From positions 1-64,000 of the forward strand of contig NZ_ML708611.1 of the NCBI RefSeq assembly GCF_008831305.1: a DNA stretch of 64,000 bases. The letters run 5' to 3'. This DNA comes from Kocuria coralli (lineage in GTDB: Bacteria > Actinomycetota > Actinomycetes > Actinomycetales > Micrococcaceae). Each line of letters starts with the position of its first letter. The first letter of the stretch is position 1. A program made the translations under genes and the position numbers. Positions 28,493-38,363 of the stretch are shown here, piece by piece. The notes beneath the pieces are model-generated. The model worked only from the letters and a program-made list of their open reading frames with translations. It made no database searches and was not told the origin of the DNA.

Positions 28493-29497
28493 TTACTGCT
28501 GGACGTCGAACGGGTTCTCGTCGTCGATCGACGCGGGACGCGCGGCGGCCTCGAAGCCTGGGGGCGAGTCCTTCAGGGCCAGGCCGAGCTCCACGAGCTT
28601 GACCTTGACCTCGTCGATGGACTTGGCGCCGAAGTTCCGGATGTCCATCAGGTCCGCCTCGGAGCGGGTCACGAGCTCACCCACGGTGTGGATGCCCTCG
28701 CGCTTGAGGCAGTTGTACGAACGCACGGTCAGCTCGAGATCCTCGATGGGCAGTGCCATGTCGGCGGCCACCGCGGCGTCGGTCGGCGAAGGACCGATCT
28801 CGATCCCCTCGGCCTCGGCGTTGAGCTCACGGGCCAGACCGAACAGCTCGACCAGGGTGGTGCCCGCTGATGCGACGGCGTCGCGCGGCGAGATGGCCTC
28901 CTTGGTCTCGACATCCAGGATCAGGCGGTCGAAGTCGGTGCGCTGCTCCACACGGGTGGCCTCCACGCGGAAGGTCACCTTGAGGACCGGCGAGTAGATG
29001 GAGTCGACCGGGATACGGCCGACCTCTGCGTCACCGGACTTGTTCTGCGCTGCGGTCACGTAGCCGCGGCCGCGCTCGATGGTCAGCTCCAGCTCCAGGC
29101 TGCCCTTCGAGTTCAGGGTCGCGATGTGCAGATCCGGGTTGTGGATCTCCACGCCGGCGGGAACCTGGATGTCGGCCGCGGTGACCTCGGCAGGGCCCTG
29201 CTTGTTCAGGTAGGCGACCACCGGCTCGTCCTCCTCCGAGGAGAAGGCGAGCTTCTTGATGTTCAGGATGATCTCGGTGACATCCTCCTTCACACCCTCC
29301 ACGGTTGAGAACTCGTGGAGAACGCCGTCGATGCGGATGCTGGTGACAGCAGCGCCGGGGATCGAGGACAGCAGGGTGCGACGGAGAGAGTTACCGAGGG
29401 TGTAGCCGAAACCCGGCTCCAGCGGCTCGATGGCGAACCGGGAGCGGTTGTCAGCCACGACCTCTTCGGAAAGGGTGGGGCGCTGTGCGATGAGCAC
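28493..29497 (-). CDS. rpoA: RNA polymerase subunit alpha
   Basis: The 334-residue protein nucleates RNA polymerase assembly. The N-terminal dimerisation domain has [20 protein letters not shown]. The C-terminal domain (from about residue 245) has the promoter- and activator-contacting [19 protein letters not shown] and [18 protein letters not shown]. The GTG start follows AAAGGA. It lies in the usual alpha-operon position between rpsK and rplQ; rpsD is not in this operon, as in other actinobacteria. Confidence 0.97.
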   Translation of the reverse strand: MLIAQRPTLSEEVVADNRSRFAIEPLEPGFGYTLGNSLRRTLLSSIPGAAVTSIRIDGVLHEFSTVEGVKEDVTEIILNIKKLAFSSEEDEPVVAYLNKQGPAEVTAADIQVPAGVEIHNPDLHIATLNSKGSLELELTIERGRGYVTAAQNKSGDAEVGRIPVDSIYSPVLKVTFRVEATRVEQRTDFDRLILDVETKEAISPRDAVASAGTTLVELFGLARELNAEAEGIEIGPSPTDAAVAADMALPIEDLELTVRSYNCLKREGIHTVGELVTRSEADLMDIRNFGAKSIDEVKVKLVELGLALKDSPPGFEAAARPASIDDENPFDVQQ

Positions 29498-29599
29498 TGA
29501 TGGTTCCTTTCAGCGTGCCTCCGCTATATGACGCACGCAGGTGGTGGAGCACTCTCGAATATGCGGATCCAGGCATCGGCCGCCTGTCAACCGCGTGAG

Positions 29600-29650
29600 G
29601 CACGGTCCGCCCCTCCCCCTCGGTCCGAGGAGAAGGGGGCGGAACCGTGC
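29600..29650 (-). promoter_or_regulatory. hairpin between rpsK and rpoA
   Basis: Arms 29600-29613 and 29636-29650 pair over 14 positions with one mismatch or bulge, and a CTCGG/CCGAG inner stem closes the loop. It has no T-tract. It may lower rpoA readthrough or mark an RNA processing point. Confidence 0.5.
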
Positions 29651-29656
29651 GAGCGA

Positions 29657-30061
29657 TCAAACGCGGCGGCGCTTCGGAGGACGGCAGCCGTTGTGCGCGC
29701 TGGGAGTGACGTCCTGGATCGAGCCGACCTCCAGGCCGGTGGCCTGCAGGGAGCGGATCGCGGTCTCGCGGCCCGATCCCGGGCCCTTCACGAAGACGTC
29801 GACCTTGCGGACACCGTGCTCCTGGGCGCGCTTGGCAGCGGCCTCCGCGGCCATCTGCGCGGCGTAAGGGGTCGACTTGCGCGATCCCTTGAAACCCATC
29901 TCACCGGCCGAGGACCAGGACAGCACTGCGCCGCTGGGGTCGGTGATCGAGACGATGGTGTTGTTGAACGTCGACTTGATGTGGGCTTGGCCCGAGGTGA
30001 TGTTCTTCTTGTCCTTGCGACGCGGCTTGCGAGCGGCCGTCGCGCGAGTCTTTGGGGGCAT
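29657..30061 (-). CDS. rpsK: ribosomal protein S11
   Basis: The 134-residue protein of the 30S platform lies near the Shine-Dalgarno duplex. It has [30 protein letters not shown] and the invariant ending [18 protein letters not shown]. The basic N-terminus [17 protein letters not shown] is the usual actinobacterial form. It follows rpsM by about 80 bases. Confidence 0.97.
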   Translation of the reverse strand: MPPKTRATAARKPRRKDKKNITSGQAHIKSTFNNTIVSITDPSGAVLSWSSAGEMGFKGSRKSTPYAAQMAAEAAAKRAQEHGVRKVDVFVKGPGSGRETAIRSLQATGLEVGSIQDVTPSAHNGCRPPKRRRV

Positions 30062-30142
30062 TGAGCTTCTCCTGCTAGGTGGTCTGAAACCGTGATGGTC
30101 TGTGCTGGGGCGCAGGACCGCGCCCTAGAGCAATCCGGTGAC

Positions 30143-30511
30143 TTACTTCTTCTTGCCGGCGACGGTGCGCTTCGGGCCCTTGCGGGTGCGAGCGTTCGTC
30201 TTGGTGCGCTGACCGTGCACGGGCAGACCCCGGCGGTGACGCAGACCCTGGTAGCTGCCGATCTCGACCTTGCGGCGGATGTCAGCGGCCACCTCACGGC
30301 GAAGGTCACCCTCCACCTTGTAGTTGCCCTCGATGTAGTCGCGCAGCTGGACGAGCTGGGCATCGGTGAGGTCCTTGACTCGGATATCGCCCGAGATCTC
30401 CGTGGCCTCAAGGGTGGCGAGCGCACGAGTGCGGCCAACGCCGTAGATGTAGGTAAGGGCGATCTCTACCCGCTTTTCACGGGGCAGATCGACGCCTGCG
30501 AGACGTGCCAT
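30143..30511 (-). CDS. rpsM: ribosomal protein S13
   Basis: The 122-residue protein of the 30S head forms bridges to the 50S subunit. [20 protein letters not shown] begins it, [10 protein letters not shown] follows, and [20 protein letters not shown] with a Lys-rich tail ends it. Length is normal. It is followed by rpsK and preceded by rpmJ. Confidence 0.97.
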   Translation of the reverse strand: MARLAGVDLPREKRVEIALTYIYGVGRTRALATLEATEISGDIRVKDLTDAQLVQLRDYIEGNYKVEGDLRREVAADIRRKVEIGSYQGLRHRRGLPVHGQRTKTNARTRKGPKRTVAGKKK

Positions 30512-30680
30512 AGTGGCGGTTCTCCTTGTTCATCCAGAGGTCTGTAGCATCGCTGCCCACCTCGGCCCTCTGGACCTAAGTGGTCCCCGGCCTCTGTCGT
30601 CCGGGGGTGCCCGCCTGGATCTCTCCGGTCGGGAGCGGTGCAATGTCACCCGCTGACGCGGGTTCGCGTTCGAGGCTGAA

Positions 30681-30794
30681 TCAGCCCTGACGCTGTTTGT
30701 GGCGCGGGTTCTCGCAGATCACCATGACGCGCCCGTTACGGCGAATCACTTTGCACTTATCGCAGATCTGCTTCACGCTCGGCTGGACCTTCAT
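30681..30794 (-). CDS. rpmJ: ribosomal protein L36
   Basis: The 37-residue protein is read from an ATG on the minus strand: it begins [20 protein letters not shown] and ends with [10 protein letters not shown]. The zinc ribbon ligands are the cysteines in CDKC, a third Cys in VICEN and the His of PRHKQ, so this is the zinc-binding (C+) form. It lies between infA and rpsM, its usual place. Confidence 0.95.
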   Translation of the reverse strand: MKVQPSVKQICDKCKVIRRNGRVMVICENPRHKQRQG

Positions 30795-30857
30795 CGCATT
30801 CCTTCGCGTTGGCTCTTCGAGATGAGCGCGCAACGGAGCCTCCCGTTGCGCACCAGC

Positions 30858-31079
30858 TCACTTGTAGCGGTAGACGATCCGACCCCGTGAGAGGTCATAG
30901 GGGCTCAGCTCCACCACCACGCGGTCCTCGGGGAGGATCCGGATGTAGTGCTGGCGCATCTTTCCGGAGATGTGGGCAAGAACGATGTGTCCGTTATCCA
31001 GCTCGACCCGGAACATTGCGTTCGGGAGAGCCTCGACCACAGCGCCCTCGATCTCGATGACTCCGTCTTTTTTAGCCAT
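30858..31079 (-). CDS. infA: translation initiation factor IF-1
   Basis: The 73-residue OB-fold protein blocks the ribosomal A site during initiation. [39 protein letters not shown] and the ending [10 protein letters not shown] match the family over its full length. It heads the infA-rpmJ-rpsM-rpsK-rpoA-rplQ run and has a good promoter about 180 bases upstream. Confidence 0.97.
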   Translation of the reverse strand: MAKKDGVIEIEGAVVEALPNAMFRVELDNGHIVLAHISGKMRQHYIRILPEDRVVVELSPYDLSRGRIVYRYK

Positions 31080-31256
31080 GTACTCCGCTCACTTCTGTGC
31101 CCGGCGAATCTCCGGGCGGGGTTCGGTTCAAGTGGCGCCCGGCTCCGGATCGCCAGGGCCTCCCGTGCACACCGAGTACCACCTAGGTCAGAGGGTGGTG
31201 TGGTGAGCTGGGCGACCCGGCAGAACGCATGAGTGGACGCAGACAACCAGCAGTCA

Positions 31257-31285
31257 ATAGTACGCGTCCCGGGCGTGTTGAACAA
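31257..31285 (-). promoter_or_regulatory. promoter of the infA-alpha operon
   Basis: On the minus strand TTGTTC and TACTAT are separated by exactly 17 bases. A short CCGGC/GCCGG hairpin that may end rlmN transcription overlaps its upstream side. Confidence 0.6.
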
Positions 31286-31316
31286 GGCCGGCTTCCCGCC
31301 GGGGACTGTGACCTTG

Positions 31317-32552
31317 CTAGCTGGCCGCGGCCAGCTGCCCGCACGCCCCGTCGATGTCGGAGCCGCGCGTGTCCCGGACGGTCGTGGGGATGCCGTGGGC
31401 GCGCAGCCGCTCCACGAAGTTCTGCTCGACCCCTCGACGCGAGGCCGTCCACTTGGACCCCGGGGTCGGGTTGAGCGGGATGGGGTTGACGTGCACCCAG
31501 CCGCGGCCCCGGGCGTTGAGCTTCTCCCCCAGCAGGTCGGCCCGCCAGCCCTGGTCGTTGATGTCGCGGATCAGGGCGTACTCGATCGAGATCCGGCGGC
31601 CGGTGGCGTCGAAGTAGTCCCGGGCGGCGTCCAGGGCCTCGTCGACCTTCCAGCGGGTGTTGATCGGGATCAGCTCGTCGCGCAGTTCGTCGTCGGGGGC
31701 GTGCAGGGACAGCGCCAGGGTGATGGGCAGGCCTTCCTGGGTGAACTTGCGCATGCCCGGCACCAGCCCCACGGTGGACATGGTCAGGCCGCGGGCGGAG
31801 ATCCCGAGTCCCTCGGGGGCCGGGTCGATGAGACGGTGGACGGCCTCCATGGTCGCCTTGTAGTTCGCCAGGGCTTCCCCCATACCCATGAACACGATGT
31901 TGGACACCCTCAGTGGGTCCTGCTCCTTGCGGCCGACCTCGCCGTCCCGCAGCATCCTGATGCCCTCGACGACCTGGCCCACGATCTCGGCCGCCGACAG
32001 GTTCCGCGTCAGGCCCGCCTGGCCCGTGGCGCAGAACGGGCAGTTCATGCCGCATCCGGCCTGCGAAGAGATGCACATGGTGACGCGGTTGGGGTAGCGC
32101 ATCATCACGGACTCCACGAGCGCGCCGTCGAAGAGGCGGTGCACGCGCTTGACGGTGTCGCCGTCGTCCGCGTGCAGGGTGCGCACCGTGTTGAGCAGCT
32201 CGGGCATGGTGTCGCCGACCAGCTGCTCACGGCCGTTCTTGGGCAGGTCGGTCATGTCCTCGGGACGGGAGGCGAACCGCTCGAAATAGTGGCGCGACAG
32301 CTGCTGGGCGCGGAACGGCTTGTGGCCCATGTCCTGGAGCATCTGACGACGACCGGCCATGTCGGTGTCGGCGATGTGCCGGGGCGGCTTCCCGCGCCGG
32401 GCAGCCTTGAAGACCAGCTGCCCCGGGACGGGGCGAGGAGTGTCAGGGGTACCGGCGTCGGGATCCGTGTTCTGGACATCCGCTGCGGGCGCGGTGTCCG
32501 GTCCGGCCGGGCCCACCGTGGGGTCGGGCAAAGGGGTGCGGTTCTCGCTCAC
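31317..32552 (-). CDS. rlmN: 23S rRNA and tRNA adenine-C2 methyltransferase RlmN
   Basis: The radical-SAM enzyme methylates C2 of A2503 in 23S rRNA and A37 of some tRNAs. The [4Fe-4S] motif is CGMNCPFC (Cys-x3-Cys-x2-Cys) inside [28 protein letters not shown] binds SAM, and the methyl-carrying Cys lies near the C-terminus in DGACGQLAA. The N-terminus carries about 40 extra residues rich in Pro, Asp and Thr. The GTG start has AGGAG upstream. In actinobacteria I usually expect rlmN near frr-cdsA; here it sits between map and infA. Confidence 0.95.
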   Translation of the reverse strand: MSENRTPLPDPTVGPAGPDTAPAADVQNTDPDAGTPDTPRPVPGQLVFKAARRGKPPRHIADTDMAGRRQMLQDMGHKPFRAQQLSRHYFERFASRPEDMTDLPKNGREQLVGDTMPELLNTVRTLHADDGDTVKRVHRLFDGALVESVMMRYPNRVTMCISSQAGCGMNCPFCATGQAGLTRNLSAAEIVGQVVEGIRMLRDGEVGRKEQDPLRVSNIVFMGMGEALANYKATMEAVHRLIDPAPEGLGISARGLTMSTVGLVPGMRKFTQEGLPITLALSLHAPDDELRDELIPINTRWKVDEALDAARDYFDATGRRISIEYALIRDINDQGWRADLLGEKLNARGRGWVHVNPIPLNPTPGSKWTASRRGVEQNFVERLRAHGIPTTVRDTRGSDIDGACGQLAAAS

Positions 32553-32690
32553 GGGTTCTCCTGGTCATGAGTCGCGGGTCTTGGGGTTCCGGAGGTCGGC
32601 CGGACGGGCGGATGGGGAGGGCAGTCGGCGGCATCAGGGCCCGGCCATGGGGCGGGCCCGGTGCGCCTGATCCGAGGCTACACAGCCGGT

Positions 32691-33521
32691 TCAGGCCCCG
32701 GGAACCGGCACGGGCGTGACGCCGAGCGGCTCGAGTTCGGAGGCGCCCCCGTCCTCCGCGGTCAAGACCCAGATACCGCCCTTGTGGCGAGCCACGGAAT
32801 GCTCCCACTGGCAGGCCCGGCCGCCGTCGGTGGTCACGACCGTCCAGTCGTCCTCGAGCACCTTGGTCTCGATGGCGCCCGTGACCAGCATGGGCTCGAT
32901 GGCCAGGCACATGCCGGGCCTGAGCGCCGGAGACCTGTCGCCGGTCCGGTAGTTGAGCACGTCGGGGGCCATGTGCATCTGGGACCCGATGCCGTGGCCC
33001 ACGTAGTCCTCGAGGATCCCGAGCCGGTCCCCCACCCTGGAGCGCACCCGGTCCTCGATCGCCGCACCGATATCCCCGACGCGGGTTCCGGTGGCCATGG
33101 CGGCGATGCCGTGCCACATCGCGTCCCGGGTGACGTCCGAGAGCAGCTGGTCCGCCTCCGACGGCCTCCCCAGGATGACGGTGCGCGCGGAGTCGCCGTT
33201 GAACCCGTGCACGATGGCTCCGCCGTCGATCGAGAGGATGTCGCCCTCCTCCAGCACCCTTTCCCCGGGGATGCCGTGGACCACTTCGTCGTTGACGGAG
33301 ACGCACACGGTGGCCGGGTAGCCGAAGTAGCCGAGGAAGTTGGAGGTGGCCTCATGGGCCGCCAGCACCTCCCGGAAGGCGGCGTCCAGATCGGCGGTCG
33401 TTGCTCCGGGGCGCGCGGCGGCCACGGCCGCATCCAGGGCACGGGAGGTCACCAGGCCGGCCTGGACCATGGTCCGCAGCTGCTCGTCGGTCTTGTACTC
33501 GATGCGACGGCGACCAAACAT
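32691..33521 (-). CDS. map: type I methionine aminopeptidase
   Basis: The 276-residue enzyme removes the initiator Met from nascent proteins. Substrate and metal residues are visible: His in DEVVHGIPG, two Asp in SIDGGAIVHGFNGDSART, His in YVGHGIGSQMH, and Glu in LAIEPML and ACQWEHSVA. There is no N-terminal zinc-finger extension. ATG at 33521 is chosen because AGGAG lies nine bases upstream. It follows adk, as in many spc operons. Confidence 0.95.
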   Translation of the reverse strand: MFGRRRIEYKTDEQLRTMVQAGLVTSRALDAAVAAARPGATTADLDAAFREVLAAHEATSNFLGYFGYPATVCVSVNDEVVHGIPGERVLEEGDILSIDGGAIVHGFNGDSARTVILGRPSEADQLLSDVTRDAMWHGIAAMATGTRVGDIGAAIEDRVRSRVGDRLGILEDYVGHGIGSQMHMAPDVLNYRTGDRSPALRPGMCLAIEPMLVTGAIETKVLEDDWTVVTTDGGRACQWEHSVARHKGGIWVLTAEDGGASELEPLGVTPVPVPGA

Positions 33522-33596
33522 GCTCACGTTCTCCTGCGATTGCGATCTGGCCCGGATGCTCCGTGCCGGAGGCCGGGTGGTACTCGGTGCCACGGC

Positions 33597-33625
33597 CGAG
33601 GCCCCCAACGTCGTCGGGGGCCTCG
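33597..33625 (-). terminator. 10-bp perfect hairpin between adk and map
   Basis: Arms 33597-33606 and 33616-33625 are perfectly complementary and very GC-rich. It lies in the 138-base adk-map gap and may attenuate transcription into map. Confidence 0.5.
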
Positions 33626-33659
33626 TGCACCTGCCGGTGCCGGGCACCGGGGCGGTGGG

Positions 33660-34223
33660 TCAGGACAGGGCGTCGACGATGCGCTCGGTGACCTCGTCGA
33701 TCCCGCCCAGGCCGTCGACCTCGCGCACGATGCCGCGGGCCGCATAGATGTCGACGACGACGGCCGTCTCCTTCTCGTAGACCTCGAGGCGGTGGCGGAT
33801 GACCTCCTCCGTGTCGTCCGCGCGGCCCTGCTCGGCGGCACGGCCCAGGAGGCGGCTGACGAGTTCATCGGTGTCGGCGGTGAGCTGGAGGACGACGTCG
33901 ATGTTCTGGTCGCGCTCCGCCAGGATGGCGTCGAGCTCGTCGGCCTGCGCTGCGTTGCGCGGGTAGCCGTCGAGCAGGAAGCCCTCCTGCGCGTCGGCCT
34001 CGGCCAGGCGGTCGCGGACCATGCGGTTGGTCACCGAGTCCGGGACGAGGTTGCCGGCGTCGGTGTAGGACTGCGCTTCCTTGCCCAGGTCCGTGCCGTT
34101 CTTGATGTTGAACCGGAAGATGTCTCCGGTGGAGATCGCGGGGATCCCGAGGCGGCCGGAGAGGCGCTCGGCCTGGGTGCCCTTGCCCGCTCCGGGCGGG
34201 CCGATGATCAGCATACGGGTCAT
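33660..34223 (-). CDS. adk: adenylate kinase, short form
   Basis: The 187-residue enzyme interconverts ATP plus AMP with two ADP. The P-loop is [15 protein letters not shown] at the N-terminus. [11 protein letters not shown] and [14 protein letters not shown] bind AMP. The LID is short and has no zinc-binding cysteines, the form typical of actinobacteria. AGGAGAG precedes the ATG. It lies between secY and map. Confidence 0.96.
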   Translation of the reverse strand: MTRMLIIGPPGAGKGTQAERLSGRLGIPAISTGDIFRFNIKNGTDLGKEAQSYTDAGNLVPDSVTNRMVRDRLAEADAQEGFLLDGYPRNAAQADELDAILAERDQNIDVVLQLTADTDELVSRLLGRAAEQGRADDTEEVIRHRLEVYEKETAVVVDIYAARGIVREVDGLGGIDEVTERIVDALS

Positions 34224-34302
34224 GTTCTTCTCTCCTAGGGGCTGGGTGGTGGCTCGGTGGCGGCCCATGGCCCGGAATCATGTGGTGGCCGGGCGGGCCG
34301 GG

Positions 34303-35613
34303 TCAGCGCAGCAGGCCCTCGTAGTTGCGCTGCTGCAGCTGGGCGTCGATCTGCTTCACCGTGTCCAGGCCCACGCCCACCATGATCAGCAGCGAGGGGC
34401 CGCCGAACGGGAAGTTCTGGTTGGCGTTGAACAGGACCAGGGCGATGAGCGGGATCATGGACACGATACCCAGGTAGAGAGCGCCGGGCAGGGTGATCCG
34501 GTTGATGACGTAGCGCAGATAGGACTCGGTGGGCCTGCCAGCACGGATGCCCGGGATGAAACCGCCGTAGCGCTTCATGTTGCCGGCGACCTCCTCCGGG
34601 TTGAAGGTGATCGACACGTAGAAGTAGGTGAAGAACACGATCAGCAGGAAGTAGGCGACCATGTAGACCGGGTGGTCCCCCGAGGCCAGGTAGGTGTTGA
34701 TCCAGTTGATCCAGGCCGGAACCGGCGAGCCGTCCGTGGGCATGGCGAACTGCGAGATCAGGCCCGGCAGCATCAGCATGGAGGAGGCGAAGATGATCGG
34801 GATCACGCCCGCCATGTTGACCTTGAGCGGGATGTAGGTGGTCGAGCCGCCGATCGTGCGCCGGCCGACCATGCGCTTGGCGTACTGCACGGGCACTCGC
34901 CGCTGCGACTGCTCGACGAAGACCACGCACACGATCACGACCAGCCCCACGAGCAGCACCAGCGCGAAGGGGCCCCAGCCCTGGGTGTTGAAGATCTGAC
35001 CCAGTGCGGACGGGAAGGTCGCGGCGATCGAGGTGAAGATCAGCAGGGACATGCCGTTGCCCACGCCCTTGTCCGTGATCCTCTCGCCGAGCCACATGAT
35101 GACCGTGGTGCCCGCCGTGAGCGTCAGGATGATGACCAGGATGGTCAGGATGGTGTCGTTGGGGATCACCGGCAGGGGGCAGCCCGCCAGGAGCTGGCCG
35201 CTGCGCGCCAGGGAGACCACCGTGGTGGCGTTCAGCAGCGCCAGGCCGATGGTCAGATAGCGCGTGTACTGGGTGAGCTTGGACTGGCCCTGAGGGCCCT
35301 CCTCGTGCAGTTCCTGGAACCGCGGGATCACCACGCGCAGCAGCTGCACGATGATGCTGGCCGTGATGTAGGGCATCACGCCCAGCGCGAAGATCGAGAC
35401 CTGCAGCAGCGCGCCGCCGCTGAACAGGTTGACCAGGTCGTAGACGCCGCCGGACGTGTTGCCCAGGGCCAGGCACTGCTGAACGTTGCCGTAGTCCACG
35501 CCGGGGGCGGGCACGAAGGTGCCCAGGCGGTAGATCACGATGATCCCGATGGTGAACAGAATCTTGTTCCGCAGCTCGGGGGTCGTGAATGCCCGACCGA
35601 AAGCGCTGAGCAC
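34303..35613 (-). CDS. secY: preprotein translocase subunit SecY
   Basis: The 436-residue membrane protein is the protein-conducting channel of the Sec system. About ten hydrophobic segments are visible. Signatures are VYDLVNLFSGGALLQVSIFALGVMPYITASI (quoted here only as VNLFSGGALLQVSIFALG), IMWLGERITDKGVGNGMS and MKRYGGFIPGIRAGRPT in the cytoplasmic loop that contacts SecA and the ribosome. The GTG start follows AAGGAG. A 414-base spacer separates it from rplO, so it can be expressed with adk-map separately from the ribosomal genes. Confidence 0.96.
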   Translation of the reverse strand: MLSAFGRAFTTPELRNKILFTIGIIVIYRLGTFVPAPGVDYGNVQQCLALGNTSGGVYDLVNLFSGGALLQVSIFALGVMPYITASIIVQLLRVVIPRFQELHEEGPQGQSKLTQYTRYLTIGLALLNATTVVSLARSGQLLAGCPLPVIPNDTILTILVIILTLTAGTTVIMWLGERITDKGVGNGMSLLIFTSIAATFPSALGQIFNTQGWGPFALVLLVGLVVIVCVVFVEQSQRRVPVQYAKRMVGRRTIGGSTTYIPLKVNMAGVIPIIFASSMLMLPGLISQFAMPTDGSPVPAWINWINTYLASGDHPVYMVAYFLLIVFFTYFYVSITFNPEEVAGNMKRYGGFIPGIRAGRPTESYLRYVINRITLPGALYLGIVSMIPLIALVLFNANQNFPFGGPSLLIMVGVGLDTVKQIDAQLQQRNYEGLLR

Positions 35614-35755
35614 AGATCTCTCCTTGGGTCTTGAGGTCGGCCGTGGACCGGCCGGTCACCCCGCCGATCCCCTGAGCCCTTCCGGGCTGGTCGCTCCGGA
35701 GTCCTCCGGGCGGGCGTCGGTCCTACAGGTGGTGGGGGCCGTCTTGGCCCCGGCA

Positions 35756-35761
35756 AGTCTA
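35756..35761 (-). promoter_or_regulatory. possible -10 element for secY-adk-map; rplO-secY gap
   Basis: The 414-base gap between rplO and secY contains, in transcription order, a hairpin, a dispersed repeat and a TAGACT -10-like hexamer about 140 bases before the secY GTG. The -35 region is weak. No open reading frame here looks real. Confidence 0.35.
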
Positions 35762-35844
35762 ACGAAATGATGATGGATCGCAGCATTCCGGGGCCGGAGG
35801 GAAGTATCACACTCCGGCGAACGGGCGATCCGAGGGCCTATGAC

Positions 35845-35893
35845 GGCTCAACGGCCGCTTGAGCCGCTCGTCGCGGCCGATGGGCGGCTCAAG
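35845..35893. repeat. palindromic repeat copy related to the mscL-glmM hairpin
   Basis: Arms 35858-35867 and 35884-35893 pair perfectly, and an overlapping hairpin (35845-35851 with 35859-35865) competes with it. GATGGGCGGCTCAA at 35879 matches 23621 exactly, and the next five bases differ by one. The left arms TTGAGCCGC also match. The two loci therefore share one repeat. Confidence 0.55.
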
Positions 35894-35941
35894 TCGCATC
35901 TCGCGATCCGTGGCTCCCGACGCGGGCCGGCACCGACGACG

Positions 35942-35978
35942 AGAGGCCTCCCCTCCCGCATCGGGAAGGAAGGCCTCT
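35942..35978 (-). terminator. hairpin after rplO
   Basis: AGAGGCCT/AGGCCTCT outer arms and a CCCTCCCG/CGGGAAGG inner stem with one mismatch form a stable hairpin about 50 bases after the rplO stop. It probably ends the spc ribosomal transcript before secY. Confidence 0.6.
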
Positions 35979-36027
35979 ACGTCGCTCAGTCACCGGCCGG
36001 GGCCGGTTCCACGGAGCCTCAGGATCG

Positions 36028-36513
36028 TCACCGGGTGGTGGTCGACCCGCCCGCGGCGGAGATCTTCTCGGCGGCGGAGGCCGAGAACTTGTCGGCGGTC
36101 ACGTTGACCGCGACGGAGATCTCGCCGTCGCCGAGGACCTTGACGGGCTGGTTCTTGCGAACGGCGCCCTTGGCCACGAGATCCTCGACGCCGACGGTGC
36201 CGCCCTCGGGGAACAGCTCGCCGAGACGGTCGAGGTTCACGACCTGGTACTCCACGCGGAACGGGTTGGTGAAACCGCGTAGCTTGGGCAGGCGCATGTG
36301 CAGGGGCAGCTGGCCACCGGCGAAGCCGGGCTTCACCTGGTAGCGGGCCTTGGTGCCCTTGGTACCGCGGCCTGCGGTCTTGCCCTTGGAGCCCTCACCA
36401 CGGCCCACGCGGGTGCGGGCCTTCTTCGCGCCGGGAGCCGGCTTGAGGTGGTGGATCTTCAGGGCGTCCTTGGTGCTGCCGTCGACGGCAACGTTCTCAG
36501 TGTTCTCAGCCAT
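36028..36513 (-). CDS. rplO: ribosomal protein L15
   Basis: The 161-residue large-subunit assembly protein has [20 protein letters not shown], then the Gly-rich [15 protein letters not shown] region and [20 protein letters not shown]. The first 15 residues are an acidic extension. It lies two bases after rpmD and is the last gene before the secY spacer. Confidence 0.97.
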   Translation of the reverse strand: MAENTENVAVDGSTKDALKIHHLKPAPGAKKARTRVGRGEGSKGKTAGRGTKGTKARYQVKPGFAGGQLPLHMRLPKLRGFTNPFRVEYQVVNLDRLGELFPEGGTVGVEDLVAKGAVRKNQPVKVLGDGEISVAVNVTADKFSASAAEKISAAGGSTTTR

Positions 36514-36515
36514 GC

Positions 36516-36722
36516 TCAGGCCTCCTCAACCGTCACGAGGTGGGCCACGGTGTTGATCATGCCCGCGGTTGCCTCATCGGCTTTGCGAACCACGACGTTG
36601 CCGGGCTTGCGCAAGCCCAGGGAACGAAGGGTGTCGCGCATGTTCTGCTTCTGGCCGACCTGGGAGCGGATCTGGGTGATCTTCAGCTCCCGGCCGTCGG
36701 CCTGGATTCGCTTCTGCGTCAT
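36516..36722 (-). CDS. rpmD: ribosomal protein L30
   Basis: The 68-residue protein has [19 protein letters not shown] and [17 protein letters not shown], covering the whole small family. The ATG shares one base with the rpsE stop codon (TGATG), which fixes the start; the longer frame runs into rpsE sequence and is a shadow. Confidence 0.96.
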   Translation of the reverse strand: MTQKRIQADGRELKITQIRSQVGQKQNMRDTLRSLGLRKPGNVVVRKADEATAGMINTVAHLVTVEEA

Positions 36723-37426
36723 CACGCACCTGCCTTCTGCTGGAGTTCGCGCAGCAGCGGGGCGGGAACGACCTCGTCCATGGGCAGGCCACGGCGAGCC
36801 GCGACGGCCGCCGGCTCCTCGAGCTGGCGAAGAGCCTCGATGGTCGCGTGCACGATGTTGATCTGGTTGGAAGACCCGAGGGACTTCGAGAGGACGTCGT
36901 GGATGCCCGCGCACTCGAGCACGGCACGCACCGGACCGCCGGCGATAACGCCGGTACCCGGGGTGGCCGGGCGCAGCATGACGACGCCTGCGGCGGCCTC
37001 GCCCTGCACACGGTGCGGGATGGTCCGCTTCTCGACGCGGGGCACGCGGAAGAAGTTCTTCTTCGCCTCCTCGACGCCCTTGGAGATAGCGGCCGGGACC
37101 TCCTTGGCCTTGCCGTAGCCGACGCCCACCATGCCGTCGCCGTCGCCCACGACCACGAGGGCGGTGAAGCTGAAGCGCCGGCCGCCCTTGACGACCTTGG
37201 CCACGCGGTTGATGGTCACGACGCGCTCGAGGAACTTGTCCTTGTCGTCGTCGCGGTCACGGCCGCGGCCACCCCGCTCGCCGCGGCCACCACGGCCGCC
37301 GCGATCGTTGTTGCGGCCATCGCGCTCGTTGCGGTCGCCACGACCGCCGGAGCGCTGCTCGGTGCTGGACGTGGTCGCCTCGGCGGCCACGTTCTTCTCG
37401 GTGTTCTCGGTGTTCTGCTCGCTCAC
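36722..37426 (-). CDS. rpsE: ribosomal protein S5 with Arg-rich N-terminal tail
   Basis: S5 lines the mRNA entry channel and affects decoding accuracy. The core (about residues 62-234) has [33 protein letters not shown] and [19 protein letters not shown]. The first 62 residues are an unusual low-complexity tail rich in Arg, Gly, Asp and Asn with repeated [13 protein letters not shown] units, preceded by an acidic stretch. The E. coli protein is about 167 residues. The GTG start overlaps the rplR stop by four bases. Confidence 0.96.
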   Translation of the reverse strand: MSEQNTENTEKNVAAEATTSSTEQRSGGRGDRNERDGRNNDRGGRGGRGERGGRGRDRDDDKDKFLERVVTINRVAKVVKGGRRFSFTALVVVGDGDGMVGVGYGKAKEVPAAISKGVEEAKKNFFRVPRVEKRTIPHRVQGEAAAGVVMLRPATPGTGVIAGGPVRAVLECAGIHDVLSKSLGSSNQINIVHATIEALRQLEEPAAVAARRGLPMDEVVPAPLLRELQQKAGA

Positions 37427-37794
37427 AGTGCCAGACCTCCCTCACGGGCGCCGTCGGCGACGGCAGCCACTCGACCGTGGTACTTGTTGCCCCCGCGGTC
37501 GAACACGACGGCGTCGATGCCAGCGGCCTTCGCACGCTCGGCGACCAGTTCGCCCACGCGCTTTGCCTTCTCGGACTTGTCAGCCTCGGCGCCCCGCAGC
37601 TCCGCCTCCATGGTGGAGGCCGAAGCGAGGGTGACACCGCGGGCGTCGTCGATGACCTGCACGAACATGTGCCGGGTCGAACGGGTGACGACCAGGCGCG
37701 GACGCTCGGCAGTGCCCGTGACGTACTTGCGAACGCGGGCGTGCCGGCGCGCACGCTGTGCGGCCTTGGACTTGCCCTTGATGCTCAGAGCCAT
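37423..37794 (-). CDS. rplR: ribosomal protein L18
   Basis: The 123-residue protein binds 5S rRNA. It begins with a basic segment [19 protein letters not shown], then [20 protein letters not shown] and the ending [16 protein letters not shown] prefer ATG at 37794 because homologues start MALS- or similar and AGG lies nine bases upstream. A GTG two codons earlier overlaps the rplF stop and remains possible. Confidence 0.95.
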   Translation of the reverse strand: MALSIKGKSKAAQRARRHARVRKYVTGTAERPRLVVTRSTRHMFVQVIDDARGVTLASASTMEAELRGAEADKSEKAKRVGELVAERAKAAGIDAVVFDRGGNKYHGRVAAVADGAREGGLAL

Positions 37795-37796
37795 GA

Positions 37797-38333
37797 TCAC
37801 TTACCTGCCTTTCCGGCCTTGCGGCGGATCTGCTCGCCCGCATAGCGGACGCCCTTGCCCTTGTAGGGCTCGGGAGCGCGCAGCCCGCGAATCTTGGCGG
37901 CCACGTGGCCGACCTGCTGCTTGTCGATGCCCTTGACGGTCACCTTGTTGGTGCCCTCGACGGCGAACTCGATACCTGCCGGCGCCTCGAAGGTGACGGG
38001 GTGCGAGTAGCCCAGGGCGAACTCCAGGTTCTGGCCCTTGGCCTGCACGCGGTAACCGGTGCCGACGATCTCCAAGCCCTTGCTATAGCCATCGGTCACG
38101 CCCGTGATCATGTTCTGGATCAGGGTGCGGGTCAGGCCGTGCAGCGACCGGGAGTCGCGTTCATCGTTGGGACGGGTGACCGTGATCGCGCCGTCCTCCT
38201 GGGACAGCTCGATCGGGGCGGACACCGTGTGGTTCAGCTCGCCCTTGGGGCCCTTCACGGACACCAGGGGGCCGTCAATCTTCACCTCGACGCCGGCGGG
38301 CACAGAGATGGGGAGACGTCCAATACGTGACAT
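37797..38333 (-). CDS. rplF: ribosomal protein L6
   Basis: The 178-residue protein lies near the GTPase-associated centre. [20 protein letters not shown] starts it, [20 protein letters not shown] marks the first domain, and the C-terminal [20 protein letters not shown] is the family signature. It precedes rplR with essentially no gap. Confidence 0.97.
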   Translation of the reverse strand: MSRIGRLPISVPAGVEVKIDGPLVSVKGPKGELNHTVSAPIELSQEDGAITVTRPNDERDSRSLHGLTRTLIQNMITGVTDGYSKGLEIVGTGYRVQAKGQNLEFALGYSHPVTFEAPAGIEFAVEGTNKVTVKGIDKQQVGHVAAKIRGLRAPEPYKGKGVRYAGEQIRRKAGKAGK

Positions 38334-38363
38334 GTTCTCTTCCTTCCTTTCTCTGCTACCGGA

